Shown here: positions 42,980 through 55,696 of the stretch, piece after piece
How the letters are laid out: each line of letters begins with the position of its first letter
Position numbering within the stretch: the stretch's first letter is position 1
NCBI GenBank assembly: GCA_037013495.1
Contig: CM072810.1
Span: forward strand, 33,075,843-33,139,842
DNA from: Hippophae tibetana
Lineage: Eukaryota; Streptophyta; Magnoliopsida; Rosales; Elaeagnaceae
Direction of reading: 5' to 3'
Length of the DNA: 64,000 nucleotides
Translations under genes and position numbers: made by a program
Notes under the pieces: model-generated
What the model was told of the DNA's origin: nothing
The model's input: only the letters and a program-made list of their open reading frames with translations
The model's database searches: none

Positions 42980-45900
42980 ATGTCAGCCATCCACTTTCGA
43001 GGACGGAAAGAGCTTGGCTTTATAGACATCAAGGATAGTGGTCTTAGCGAATCTCTTTTTGACACAATTGTTAGAAATGATGACTCTAACACCAATGAAG
43101 AGAATGTGATCTGCTTTCCCAGAGATTTACTAAATTTCTTAGATAGAATTAGCACTTTTTTAGGGGTTTTAGAAAAAAAAATATCCGAGCTCTAAAATGA
43201 TTATTTCAATGAATTTAGAGTTGTACTTCTTCCAAACAACATGAAATATTTTGCAGACCACTCATATAGGTATTTGAGCTAAAAAATAAATCTAGAACTA
43301 CGAAATTGACCAAAATTTTTGACCTCTATATCAAGCAAGAGGCTGAAACATGGAACAAATTCTAATCTTGTTTTTCAAACACTATCAACTACTCGTACAA
43401 TTTGGGTGGACCTATCAGGAAAGAGAAATACATTGAGAAATTCCTTACTAGCTTACCTTATCATTTTCAAGCAAAAGTTACCGTGCTTAAATACATGAAA
43501 AATCCTTGTGAACTTACTGTTAAATGAATCACTTAGGCAAGTATTCGAACTGCATCACTTGTAACCAATATGTCAGCCATCCACTTTCGAGGACGGAAAG
43601 AGCTTGGCTTTATAGACATCAAGGAAAGTGGTCTTAGCGAAGATCTTTTTGACACAGTTTTTAGGAATGATGACTCTAATACCAATTAATAGAAATGGGA
43701 TCTACTTTCCTAGAGATTTACTAAATTTCTTAGATAGAAGTAGCCCTTTTTTAGGGGTTTTAGAAAAAATTAATCCGAGCTCCAAAATGATTATTTCAAT
43801 GAATTTAGAGTTGTACTTCTTCCAAACAACATGAAATATTTTGGAGACCACTCATATAGGTATTTGAGCTAAAAAATAAATCTAGAACTATGAAGTTGAC
43901 CAAAAATTTTGAACTCTATATCAAGCAAGAAGATGAAACTTGGAACAAATTCTAATCATGTTTTTCAACCACTATCAACTACTCGTACAATTTGGGTGGA
44001 CCTATCTGGAAAGGGAAATAGATTGAGAAATTCCTTACTAGCTTACCTTATCATTTTCAAGCAAAAGTTACCTTGCTTAAATACATAAAAAATCCTTGCG
44101 AACTTACTGTTAAATGAATCACTTGTGCAAGTATTGGAACTGCATCACTTGTATCCAATATGTCAGCCATCCACTTTCGAGGACGGAAAGAGCTTGGCTT
44201 TATAGACATCAAGGATAGTGGTCTTAGCGAATCTCTTTTTGACACAATTGTTAGAAATGATGACTCTAACACCAATGAAGAGAATGTGATCTGCTTTCCC
44301 AGAGATTTACTAAATTTCTTAGATAGAATTAGCCCTTTTTTAGGGGTTTTAGAAAAAAAAAATATCCGAGCTCTAAAATGATTATTTCAATGAATTTAGA
44401 GTTGTACTTCTTCCAAACAACATGAAATATTTTGCAGACCACTCATATAGGTATTTGAGCTAAAAAATAAATCTAGAACTACGAAATTGACCAAAATTTT
44501 TGACCTCTATATCAAGCAAGAGGCTGAAACATGGAACAAATTCTAATCTTGTTTTTCAAACACTATCAACTACTCGTACAATTTGGGTGGACCTATCAGG
44601 AAAGAGAAATACATTGAGAAATTCCTTACTAGCTTACCTTATCATTTTCAAGCAAAAGTTACCGTGCTTAAATACATGAAAAATCCTTGTGAACTTACTG
44701 TTAAATGAATCACTTAGGCAAGTATTCGAACTGCATCACTTGTAACCAATATGTCAGCCATCCACTTTCGAGGACGGAAAGAGCTTGGCTTTATAGACAT
44801 CAAGGAAAGTGGTCTTAGCGAAGATCTTTTTGACACAGTTTTTAGGAATGATGACTCTAATACCAATTAATAGAAATGGGATCTACTTTCCTAGAGATTT
44901 ACTAAATTTCTTAGATAGAAGTAGCCCTTTTTTAGGGGTTTTAGAAAAAATTAATCCGAGCTCCAAAATGATTATTTCAATGAATTTAGAGTTGTACTTC
45001 TTCCAAACAACATGAAATATTTTGGAGACCACTCATATAGGTATTTGAGCTAAAAAATAAATCTAGAACTACGAAGTTGACCAAAAATTTTGAACTCTAT
45101 ATCAAGCAAGAGGATGAAACTTGGAACAAATTCTAATCAAGTTTTTCAAACACTATCAACTACTCGTACAATTTGGGTGGACCTATCAGGAAAGAGAAGC
45201 ACATTGAGAAATTCCTTACTAGCTTACCTTATCATTTTCAAGCAAAAGTTACCTTGCTTAAATACATGAAAAATCCTTGTGAACTTACTGTTAAATGAAT
45301 CACTTGGGCAAGTATTCGAACTGCATCACTTGTAACCAATATGTCAGCCATCCACTTTCGAGGACGGAAAGAGCTTGGCTTTATAGACATCAAGGATAGT
45401 GGTCTTAGCAAAGATCTTTTGGACACAATTGTTAGAAATGATGACTCTAATACCAATGAAGAGAAATGGGATCTACTTTCCCAGAGAGTTAATAAATTTC
45501 TTAGATAGAATTAACTCTTTTTAGGGGTTTTGGAAAAAAATAATGCGAGCTCCAAAATGATTATTTCAATGAATTTAGAGTTGTACTTCTTCCAAACAAC
45601 ATGAAATATTTGGTAGACCACTCATATAGGTATTTGAGCTAAAAAATAAATCTAGAACTACGAAATTGACCAAATATTTTGACCTCTATATCAAGCAAGA
45701 GGCTGAAACTTGGAACAAATTCTAATCATGTTTTTCAAACATTATCAACTACTTGTACAATTTGGGTGGATCTATTAGGAAAGAGAAGTACATTGAGAAA
45801 TTCCTTACTAGCTTACCTTATAATTTTCAAGCAAAAGTTACCTTGCTTAAATACATGAAAAATCATTGTGAACTTACTGTTAAATGAATCACTTGGGCAA

Positions 45901-46430
45901 GTATTCGAACTGCATCACTTCTAACCAATATGTCAGCCATCCACTTTCGAGGAAGGAAAGAGCTTTGCTTTATAGACATCAAGGATAGTGGTCTTAGCGA
46001 AAATCTTTTTGACACAATTGTTAGAAATGATGACTCTAATACCAATGAAGAGAAATGGGATCTACTTTCCCAGAGAGTTACTAAATTTCTTAGATAGAAT
46101 TAACCCTTTTTAGGGGTTTTAGAAAAAATTAATCCGAGCTCCAAAATGATTATTTCAATGAATTTAGAGTTGTACTTCTTCCAAACAACATGAAATATTT
46201 TGCAGACCACTCATATAAGTATTTGAGCTAAAAAAATAAATCTAGAACTATGAAGTTGACCAAAAATTTTGAACTCTATATCAAGCAAGAAGATGAAACT
46301 TGGAACAAATTCTAATCATGTTTTTCAACCACTATCAACTACTCGTACAATTTGGGTGGACCTATCTGGAAAGGGAAATAGATTGAGAAATTCCTTACTA
46401 GCTTACCTTATCATTTTCAAGCAAAAGTTA
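42980..46430 (+). repeat. Left copy of a ~3.45-kb segmental duplication (offset 8,852 bp)
   Basis: The partner is about 51,830-55,280. The pair shares the order A tail, B, A, B, special unit (GAGAAGCACATTG), divergent unit (TTGGTAGACC, TATAATTTTC, TTCTAACCAATATG) and A-like unit, plus the odd ATAAGTATTTGAGCTAAAAAAATAA spacing variant. A few single-base differences are visible, for example TTAGCACTTT here against TTAGCCCTTT there. Confidence 0.8.
45077..45508 (+). pseudogene. Gag fossil (Ty1/copia-type UBN2 family) inside a representative satellite unit
   Basis: This unit reads 143 codons in one frame before the terminal TAG at 45,506, with only two internal stops (TAA at codon 20, 45,134; TGA at codon 74, 45,296). 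At about one third G+C, roughly ten would be expected. Visible landmarks are FELYIKQEDETWNKF (codons 5-19), a N-L-G-G-P-I turn (32-37), EKFLTSLPYHF (44-54), KVTLLK (57-62), ELTV (69-72), RGRKEL (95-100), acidic NDDSNTNEEKW (121-131) and a basic KFLR end (140-143). This order is that of plant copia-type Gag proteins: an E-D-E-T segment, then I-L-x-S-L-P-x-x-F-x-x-K-V-T, then D-E-L-x-G, then a K-rich and acidic linker before the zinc knuckle. No CX2CX4HX4C knuckle, protease or reverse transcriptase is present. The assignment rests on motif order recognised by eye, without a profile search. The fragment is non-functional, and every other unit carries a related version, often with further frame breaks. 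Confidence 0.77.
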
Positions 46431-46845
46431 CCGTGCTTAAATACATGAAAAATCCTTGTGAACTTACTGTTAAATGAATCACTTAGGCAAGTATTCGAAC
46501 TGCATCACTTGTAACCAATATGTCAGCCATCCACTTTCGAGGACGGAAAGAGCTTGGCTTTATAGACATCAAGGAAAGTGGTCTTAGCGAAGATCTTTTT
46601 GACACAGTTTTTAGGAATGATGACTCTAATACCAATTAATAGAAATGGGATCTACTTTCCTAGAGATTTACTAAATTTCTTAGATAGAAGTAGCCCTTTT
46701 TTAGGGGTTTTAGAAAAAATTAATCCGAGCTCCAAAATGATTATTTCAATGAATTTAGAGTTGTACTTCTTCCAAACAACATGAAATATTTTGGAGACCA
46801 CTCATATAGGTATTTGAGCTAAAAAATAAATCTAGAACTATGAAG
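46256..46845 (+). repeat. Chimeric unit: A head joined to B tail
   Basis: The first ~160 bp carry A markers (CTATGAAGTTGACC, AAGAAGATG, TTCAACCACTATC). From about 46,430 the unit carries B markers (TTACCGTGC, CACTTAGGCAAG, GTAACCAATATG, GGAAAGTGG). Total length is unchanged at 590 bp, so the switch happened in register, as expected for unequal crossing over or gene conversion. It resets the phase of the dimer. Confidence 0.82.
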
Positions 46846-49800
46846 TTGACCAAAAATTTTGAACTCTATATCAAGCAAGAAGATGAAACTTGGAACAAAT
46901 TCTAATCATGTTTTTCAACCACTATCAACTACTCGTACAATTTGGGTGGACCTATCTGGAAAGGGAAATAGATTGAGAAATTCCTTACTAGCTTACCTTA
47001 TCATTTTCAAGCAAAAGTTACCTTGCTTAAATACATAAAAAATCCTTGCGAACTTACTGTTAAATGAATCACTTGTGCAAGTATTGGAACTGCATCACTT
47101 GTATCCAATATGTCAGCCATCCACTTTCGAGGACGGAAAGAGCTTGGCTTTATAGACATCAAGGATAGTGGTCTTAGCGAATCTCTTTTTGACACAATTG
47201 TTAGAAATGATGACTCTAACACCAATGAAGAGAATGTGATCTGCTTTCCCAGAGATTTACTAAATTTCTTAGATAGAATTAGCCCTTTTTTAGGGGTTTT
47301 AGAAAAAAAAAATATCCGAGCTCTAAAATGATTATTTCAATGAATTTAGAGTTGTACTTCTTCCAAACAACATGAAATATTTTGCAGACCACTCATATAG
47401 GTATTTGAGCTAAAAAATAAATCTAGAACTACGAAATTGACCAAAATTTTTGACCTCTATATCAAGCAAGAGGCTGAAACATGGAACAAATTCTAATCTT
47501 TTTTTTCAAACACTATCAACTACTCGTACAATTTGGGTGGACCTATCTGGAAAGGGAAATAGATTGAGAAATTCCTTACTAGCTTACCTTATCATTTTCA
47601 AGCAAAAGTTACCGTGCTTAAATACATGAAAAATCCTTGTGAACTTACTGTTAAATGAATCACTTAGGCAAGTATTCGAACTGCATCACTTGTAACCAAT
47701 ATGTCAGCCATCCACTTTCGAGGACGGAAAGAGCTTGGCTTTATAGACATCAAGGAAAGTGGTCTTAGCGAAGATCTTTTTGACACAGTTTTTAGGAATG
47801 ATGACTCTAATACCAATTAATAGAAATGGGATCTACTTTCCTAGAGATTTACTAAATTTCTTAGATAGAAGTAGCCCTTTTTTAGGGGTTTTAGAAAAAA
47901 TTAATCCGAGCTCCAAAATGATTATTTCAATGAATTTAGAGTTGTACTTCTTCCAAACAACATGAAATATTTTGGAGACCACTCATATAGGTATTTGAGC
48001 TAAAAAATAAATCTAGAACTATGAAGTTGACCAAAAATTTTGAACTCTATATCAAGCAAGAAGATGAAACTTGGAACAAATTCTAATCATGTTTTTCAAC
48101 CACTATCAACTACTCGTACAATTTGGGTGGACCTATCTGGAAAGGGAAATAGATTGAGAAATTCCTTACTAGCTTACCTTATCATTTTCAAGCAAAAGTT
48201 ACCTTGCTTAAATACATAAAAAATCCTTGCGAACTTACTGTTAAATGAATCACTTGTGCAAGTATTGGAACTGCATCACTTGTATCCAATATGTCAGCCA
48301 TCCACTTTCGAGGACGGAAAGAGCTTGGCTTTATAGACATCAAGGATAGTGGTCTTAGCGAATCTCTTTTTGACACAATTGTTAGAAATGATGACTCTAA
48401 CACCAATGAAGAGAATGTGATCTGCTTTCCCAGAGATTTACTAAATTTCTTAGATAGAATTAGCCCTTTTTTAGGGGTTTTAGAAAAAAAAATATCCGAG
48501 CTCTAAAATGATTATTTCAATGAATTTAGAGTTGTACTTCTTCCAAACAACATGAAATATTTTGCAGACCACTCATATAGGTATTTGAGCTAAAAAATAA
48601 ATCTAGAACTACGAAATTGACCAAAATTTTTGACCTCTATATCAAGCAAGAGGCTGAAACATGGAACAAATTCTAATCTTTTTTTTCAAACACTATCAAC
48701 TACTCGTACAATTTGGGTGGACCTATCTGGAAAGGGAAATAGATTGAGAAATTCCTTACTAGCTTACCTTATCATTTTCAAGCAAAAGTTACCGTGCTTA
48801 AATACATGAAAAATCCTTGTGAACTTACTGTTAAATGAATCACTTAGGCAAGTATTCGAACTGCATCACTTGTAACCAATATGTCAGCCATCCACTTTCG
48901 AGGACGGAAAGAGCTTGGCTTTATAGACATCAAGGAAAGTGGTCTTAGCGAAGATCTTTTTGACACAGTTTTTAGGAATGATGACTCTAATACCAATTAA
49001 TAGAAATGGGATCTACTTTCCTAGAGATTTACTAAATTTCTTAGATAGAAGTAGCCCTTTTTTAGGGGTTTTAGAAAAAATTAATCCGAGCTCCAAAATG
49101 ATTATTTCAATGAATTTAGAGTTGTACTTCTTCCAAACAACATGAAATATTTTGGAGACCACTCATATAGGTATTTGAGCTAAAAAATAAATCTAGAACT
49201 ATGAAGTTGACCAAAAATTTTGAACTCTATATCAAGCAAGAAGATGAAACTTGGAACAAATTCTAATCATGTTTTTCAACCACTATCAACTACTCGTACA
49301 ATTTGGGTGGACCTATCTGGAAAGGGAAATAGATTGAGAAATTCCTTACTAGCTTACCTTATCATTTTCAAGCAAAAGTTACCTTGCTTAAATACATAAA
49401 AAATCCTTGCGAACTTACTGTTAAATGAATCACTTGTGCAAGTATTGGAACTGCATCACTTGTATCCAATATGTCAGCCATCCACTTTCGAGGACGGAAA
49501 GAGCTTGGCTTTATAGACATCAAGGATAGTGGTCTTAGCGAATCTCTTTTTGACACAATTGTTAGAAATGATGACTCTAACACCAATGAAGAGAATGTGA
49601 TCTGCTTTCCCAGAGATTTACTAAATTTCTTAGATAGAATTAGCCCTTTTTTAGGGGTTTTAGAAAAAAAAAATATCCGAGCTCTAAAATGATTATTTCA
49701 ATGAATTTAGAGTTGTACTTCTTCCAAACAACATGAAATATTTTGCAGACCACTCATATAGGTATTTGAGCTAAAAAATAAATCTAGAACTACGAAATTG

Positions 49801-51567
49801 ACCAAAATTTTTGACCTCTATATCAAGCAAAAGGCTGAAACATGGAACAAATTCTAATCTTTTTTTTCAAACACTATCAACTACTCGTACAATTTGGGTG
49901 GACCTATCTGGAAAGGGAAATAGATTGAGAAATTCCTTACTAGCTTACCTTATCATTTTCAAGCAAAAGTTACCGTGCTTAAATACATGAAAAATCCTTG
50001 TGAACTTACTGTTAAATGAATCACTTAGGCAAGTATTCGAACTGCATCACTTGTAACCAATATGTCAGCCATCCACTTTCGAGGACGGAAAGAGCTTGGC
50101 TTTATAGACATCAAGGAAAGTGGTCTTAGCGAAGATCTTTTTGACACAGTTTTTAGGAATGATGACTCTAATACCAATTAATAGAAATGGGATCTACTTT
50201 CCTAGAGATTTACTAAATTTCTTAGATAGAAGTAGCCCTTTTTTAGGGGTTTTAGAAAAAATTAATCCGAGCTCCAAAATGATTATTTCAATGAATTTAG
50301 AGTTGTACTTCTTCCAAACAACATGAAATATTTTGGAGACCACTCATATAGGTATTTGAGCTAAAAAATAAATCTAGAACTATGAAGTTGACCAAAAATT
50401 TTGAACTCTATATCAAGCAAGAAGATGAAACTTGGAACAAATTCTAATCATGTTTTTCAACCACTATCAACTACTCGTACAATTTGGGTGGACCTATCTG
50501 GAAAGGGAAATAGATTGAGAAATTCCTTACTAGCTTACCTTATCATTTTCAAGCAAAAGTTACCTTGCTTAAATACATAAAAAATCCTTGCGAACTTACT
50601 GTTAAATGAATCACTTGTGCAAGTATTGGAACTGCATCACTTGTATCCAATATGTCAGCCATCCACTTTCGAGGACGGAAAGAGCTTGGCTTTATAGACA
50701 TCAAGGATAGTGGTCTTAGCGAATCTCTTTTTGACACAATTGTTAGAAATGATGACTCTAACACCAATGAAGAGAATGTGATCTGCTTTCCCAGAGATTT
50801 ACTAAATTTCTTAGATAGAATTAGCCCTTTTTTAGGGGTTTTAGAAAAAAAAATATCCGAGCTCTAAAATGATTATTTCAATGAATTTAGAGTTGTACTT
50901 CTTCCAAACAACATGAAATATTTTGCAGACCACTCATATAGGTATTTGAGCTAAAAAATAAATCTAGAACTACGAAATTGACCAAAATTTTTGACCTCTA
51001 TATCAAGCAAGAGGCTGAAACATGGAACAAATTCTAATCTTGTTTTTCAAACACTATCAACTACTCGTACAATTTGGGTGGACCTATCAGGAAAGAGAAA
51101 TACATTGAGAAATTCCTTACTAGCTTACCTTATCATTTTCAAGCAAAAGTTACCGTGCTTAAATACATGAAAAATCCTTGTGAACTTACTGTTAAATGAA
51201 TCACTTAGGCAAGTATTCGAACTGCATCACTTGTAACCAATATGTCAGCCATCCACTTTCGAGGACGGAAAGAGCTTGGCTTTATAGACATCAAGGAAAG
51301 TGGTCTTAGCGAAGATCTTTTTGACACAGTTTTTAGGAATGATGACTCTAATACCAATTAATAGAAATGGGATCTACTTTCCTAGAGATTTACTAAATTT
51401 CTTAGATAGAAGTAGCCCTTTTTTAGGGGTTTTAGAAAAAATTAATCCGAGCTCCAAAATGATTATTTCAATGAATTTAGAGTTGTACTTCTTCCAAACA
51501 ACATGAAATATTTGGTAGACCACTCATATAGGTATTTGAGCTAAAAAATAAATCTAGGACTATGAAA

Positions 51568-52157
51568 TTGACCAAAATTTTTGACCTCTATATCAAGCAA
51601 GAGGCAAAAACTTGGAACAAATTCTAGTCATGTTTTTCAAACATTATCAACTACTCGTACAATTTGGGTGGACCTATTAGGAAAGAGAAGTACATTGAGA
51701 AATTCCTTACTAGCTTACCTTATAATTTTCAAGCAAAAGTTACTTTGCTTAAATACATAAAAAATCCTTGCGAACCTACTGTTAAATGAATCACTTGGGC
51801 AAGTATTCGAACTGCATCACTTGTATCCAATATGTCAGCCATCCACTTTCGAGGACGGAAAGAGCTTGGCTTTATAGACATCAAGGATAGTGGTCTTAGC
51901 GAATCTCTTTTTGACACAATTGTTAGAAATGATGACTCTAACACCAATGAAGAGAATGTGATCTGCTTTCCCAGAGATTTACTAAATTTCTTAGATAGAA
52001 TTAGCCCTTTTTTAGGGGTTTTAGAAAAAAAAATATCCGAGCTCTAAAATGATTATTTCAATGAATTTAGAGTTGTACTTCTTCCAAACAACATGAAATA
52101 TTTTGCAGACCACTCATATAGGTATTTGAGCTAAAAAATAAATCTAGAACTACGAAA
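51568..52157 (+). repeat. Chimeric unit replacing an A unit
   Basis: The first half resembles the divergent unit seen at 45.7 and 54.5 kb (ATTAGGAAAGAG, TATAATTTTC) with private changes (TCTAGGACTATG, GAGGCAAAAACTTGG, TTCTAGTCATG). The second half is A-type (GCGAATCTC, GAGAATGTGATCTGC). It keeps CACTTGGGCAAGTATTCG where normal A units have CACTTGTGCAAGTATTGG. The switch lies around 51,760-51,900. Confidence 0.78.
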
Positions 52158-55100
52158 TTGACCAAAATTTTTGACCTCTATATCAAGCAAGAGGCTGAAA
52201 CATGGAACAAATTCTAATCTTGTTTTTCAAACACTATCAACTACTCGTACAATTTGGGTGGACCTATCAGGAAAGAGAAATACATTGAGAAATTCCTTAC
52301 TAGCTTACCTTATCATTTTCAAGCAAAAGTTACCGTGCTTAAATACATGAAAAATCCTTGTGAACTTACTGTTAAATGAATCACTTAGGCAAGTATTCGA
52401 ACTGCATCACTTGTAACCAATATGTCAGCCATCCACTTTCGAGGACGGAAAGAGCTTGGCTTTATAGACATCAAGGAAAGTGGTCTTAGCGAAGATCTTT
52501 TTGACACAGTTTTTAGGAATGATGACTCTAATACCAATTAATAGAAATGGGATCTACTTTCCTAGAGATTTACTAAATTTCTTAGATAGAAGTAGCCCTT
52601 TTTTAGGGGTTTTAGAAAAAATTAATCCGAGCTCCAAAATGATTATTTCAATGAATTTAGAGTTGTACTTCTTCCAAACAACATGAAATATTTTGGAGAC
52701 CACTCATATAGGTATTTGAGCTAAAAAATAAATCTAGAACTATGAAGTTGACCAAAAATTTTGAACTCTATATCAAGCAAGAAGATGAAACTTGGAACAA
52801 ATTCTAATCATGTTTTTCAACCACTATCAACTACTCGTACAATTTGGGTGGACCTATCTGGAAAGGGAAATAGATTGAGAAATTCCTTACTAGCTTACCT
52901 TATCATTTTCAAGCAAAAGTTACCTTGCTTAAATACATAAAAAATCCTTGCGAACTTACTGTTAAATGAATCACTTGTGCAAGTATTGGAACTGCATCAC
53001 TTGTATCCAATATGTCAGCCATCCACTTTCGAGGACGGAAAGAGCTTGGCTTTATAGACATCAAGGATAGTGGTCTTAGCGAATCTCTTTTTGACACAAT
53101 TGTTAGAAATGATGACTCTAACACCAATGAAGAGAATGTGATCTGCTTTCCCAGAGATTTACTAAATTTCTTAGATAGAATTAGCCCTTTTTTAGGGGTT
53201 TTAGAAAAAAAAAATATCCGAGCTCTAAAATGATTATTTCAATGAATTTAGAGTTGTACTTCTTCCAAACAACATGAAATATTTTGCAGACCACTCATAT
53301 AGGTATTTGAGCTAAAAAATAAATCTAGAACTACGAAATTGACCAAAATTTTTGACCTCTATATCAAGCAAGAGGCTGAAACATGGAACAAATTCTAATC
53401 TTGTTTTTCAAACACTATCAACTACTCGTACAATTTGGGTGGACTTATCAGGAAAGAGAAATACATTGAGAAATTCCTTACTAGCTTACCTTATCATTTT
53501 CAAGCAAAAGTTACCGTGCTTAAATACATGAAAAATCCTTGTGAACTTACTGTTAAATGAATCACTTAGGCAAGTATTCGAACTGCATCACTTGTAACCA
53601 ATATGTCAGCCATCCACTTTCGAGGACGGAAAGAGCTTGGCTTTATAGACATCAAGGAAAGTGGTCTTAGCGAAGATCTTTTTGACACAGTTTTTAGGAA
53701 TGATGACTCTAATACCAATTAATAGAAATGGGATCTACTTTCCTAGAGATTTACTAAATTTCTTAGATAGAAGTAGCCCTTTTTTAGGGGTTTTAGAAAA
53801 AATTAATCCGAGCTCCAAAATGATTATTTCAATGAATTTAGAGTTGTACTTCTTCCAAACAACATGAAATATTTTGGAGACCACTCATATAGGTATTTGA
53901 GCTAAAAAATAAATCTAGAACTACGAAGTTGACCAAAAATTTTGAACTCTATATCAAGCAAGAGGATGAAACTTGGAACAAATTCTAATCAAGTTTTTCA
54001 AACACTATCAACTACTCGTACAATTTGGGTGGACCTATCAGGAAAGAGAAGCACATTGAGAAATTCCTTACTAGCTTACCTTATCATTTTCAAGCAAAAG
54101 TTACCTTGCTTAAATACATGAAAAATCCTTGTGAACTTACTGTTAAATGAATCACTTGGGCAAGTATTCGAACTGCATCACTTGTAACCAATATGTCAGC
54201 CATCCACTTTCGAGGACGGAAAGAGCTTGGCTTTATAGACATCAAGGATAGTGGTCTTAGCGAAGATCTTTTGGACACAATTGTTAGAAATGATGACTCT
54301 AATACCAATGAAGAGAAATGGGATCTACTTTCCCAGAGAGTTAATAAATTTCTTAGATAGAATTAACTCTTTTTAGGGGTTTTGGAAAAAAATAATGCGA
54401 GCTCCAAAATGATTATTTCAATGAATTTAGAGTTGTACTTCTTCCAAACAACATGAAATATTTGGTAGACCACTCATATAGGTATTTGAGCTAAAAAATA
54501 AATCTAGAACTACGAAATTGACCAAATATTTTGACCTCTATATCAAGCAAGAGGCTGAAACTTGGAACAAATTCTAATCATGTTTTTCAAACATTATCAA
54601 CTACTTGTACAATTTGGGTGGATCTATTAGGAAAGAGAAGTACATTGAGAAATTCCTTACTAGCTTACCTTATAATTTTCAAGCAAAAGTTACCTTGCTT
54701 AAATACATGAAAAATCATTGTGAACTTACTGTTAAATGAATCACTTGGGCAAGTATTCGAACTGCATCACTTCTAACCAATATGTCAGCCATCCACTTTC
54801 GAGGAAGGAAAGAGCTTTGCTTTATAGACATCAAGGATAGTGGTCTTAGCGAAAATCTTTTTGACACAATTGTTAGAAATGATGACTCTAATACCAATGA
54901 AGAGAAATGGGATCTACTTTCCCAGAGAGTTACTAAATTTCTTAGATAGAATTAACCCTTTTTAGGGGTTTTAGAAAAAATTAATCCGAGCTCCAAAATG
55001 ATTATTTCAATGAATTTAGAGTTGTACTTCTTCCAAACAACATGAAATATTTTGCAGACCACTCATATAAGTATTTGAGCTAAAAAAATAAATCTAGAAC

Positions 55101-55280
55101 TATGAAGTTGACCAAAAATTTTGAACTCTATATCAAGCAAGAAGATGAAACTTGGAACAAATTCTAATCATGTTTTTCAACCACTATCAACTACTCGTAC
55201 AATTTGGGTGGACCTATCTGGAAAGGGAAATAGATTGAGAAATTCCTTACTAGCTTACCTTATCATTTTCAAGCAAAAGT
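51830..55280 (+). repeat. Right copy of the ~3.45-kb segmental duplication
   Basis: This copy continues into a normal A-type unit at its right end (CATAAAAAATCCTTGCG after 55,280), whereas the left copy switches to B-type sequence at the matching point. That places an exchange junction at the right end of the left copy. Confidence 0.8.
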
Positions 55281-55696
55281 TACCTTGCTTAAATACATAA
55301 AAAATCCTTGCGAACTTACTGTTAAATGAATCACTTGTGCAAGTATTGGAACTGCATCACTTGTATCCAATATGTCAGCCATCCACTTTCGAGGACGGAA
55401 AGAGCTTGGCTTTATAGACATCAAGGATAGTGGTCTTAGCGAATCTCTTTTTGACACAATTGTTAGAAATGATGACTCTAACACCAATGAAGAGAATGGG
55501 ATCTACTTTCCCAGAGATTTACTAAATTTCTAAGATAGAATTAGCCCTTTTTTAGGGGTTTTAGAAAAAAATAATCCGAGCTCTAAAATGATTATTTCAA
55601 TGAATTTAGAGTTGTACTTCTTCCAAACAACATGAAATATTTTGAAGACCACTCATATAGGTATATGAGCTAAAAAATAAATCTAGAACTACGTAG

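Larger units (their letters stand above)
35631..55696 (+). repeat. Block VI: A-B dimer higher-order repeat, 1,180-1,181 bp
   Basis: Two unit types alternate strictly, so the effective period is two units. Successive B landmarks lie 1,180 or 1,181 bp apart, the one-base difference coming from an A run near the hairpin. Most dimers are almost identical. Two sub-forms of the B unit's first half coexist: AATCTTTTTTTTC with TCTGGAAAGGG, and AATCTTGTTTTTC with TCAGGAAAGAG. The regular pattern is broken at about 45.1-46.4 kb, 51.57-52.16 kb and 53.9-55.3 kb by related but different units. Confidence 0.93.
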
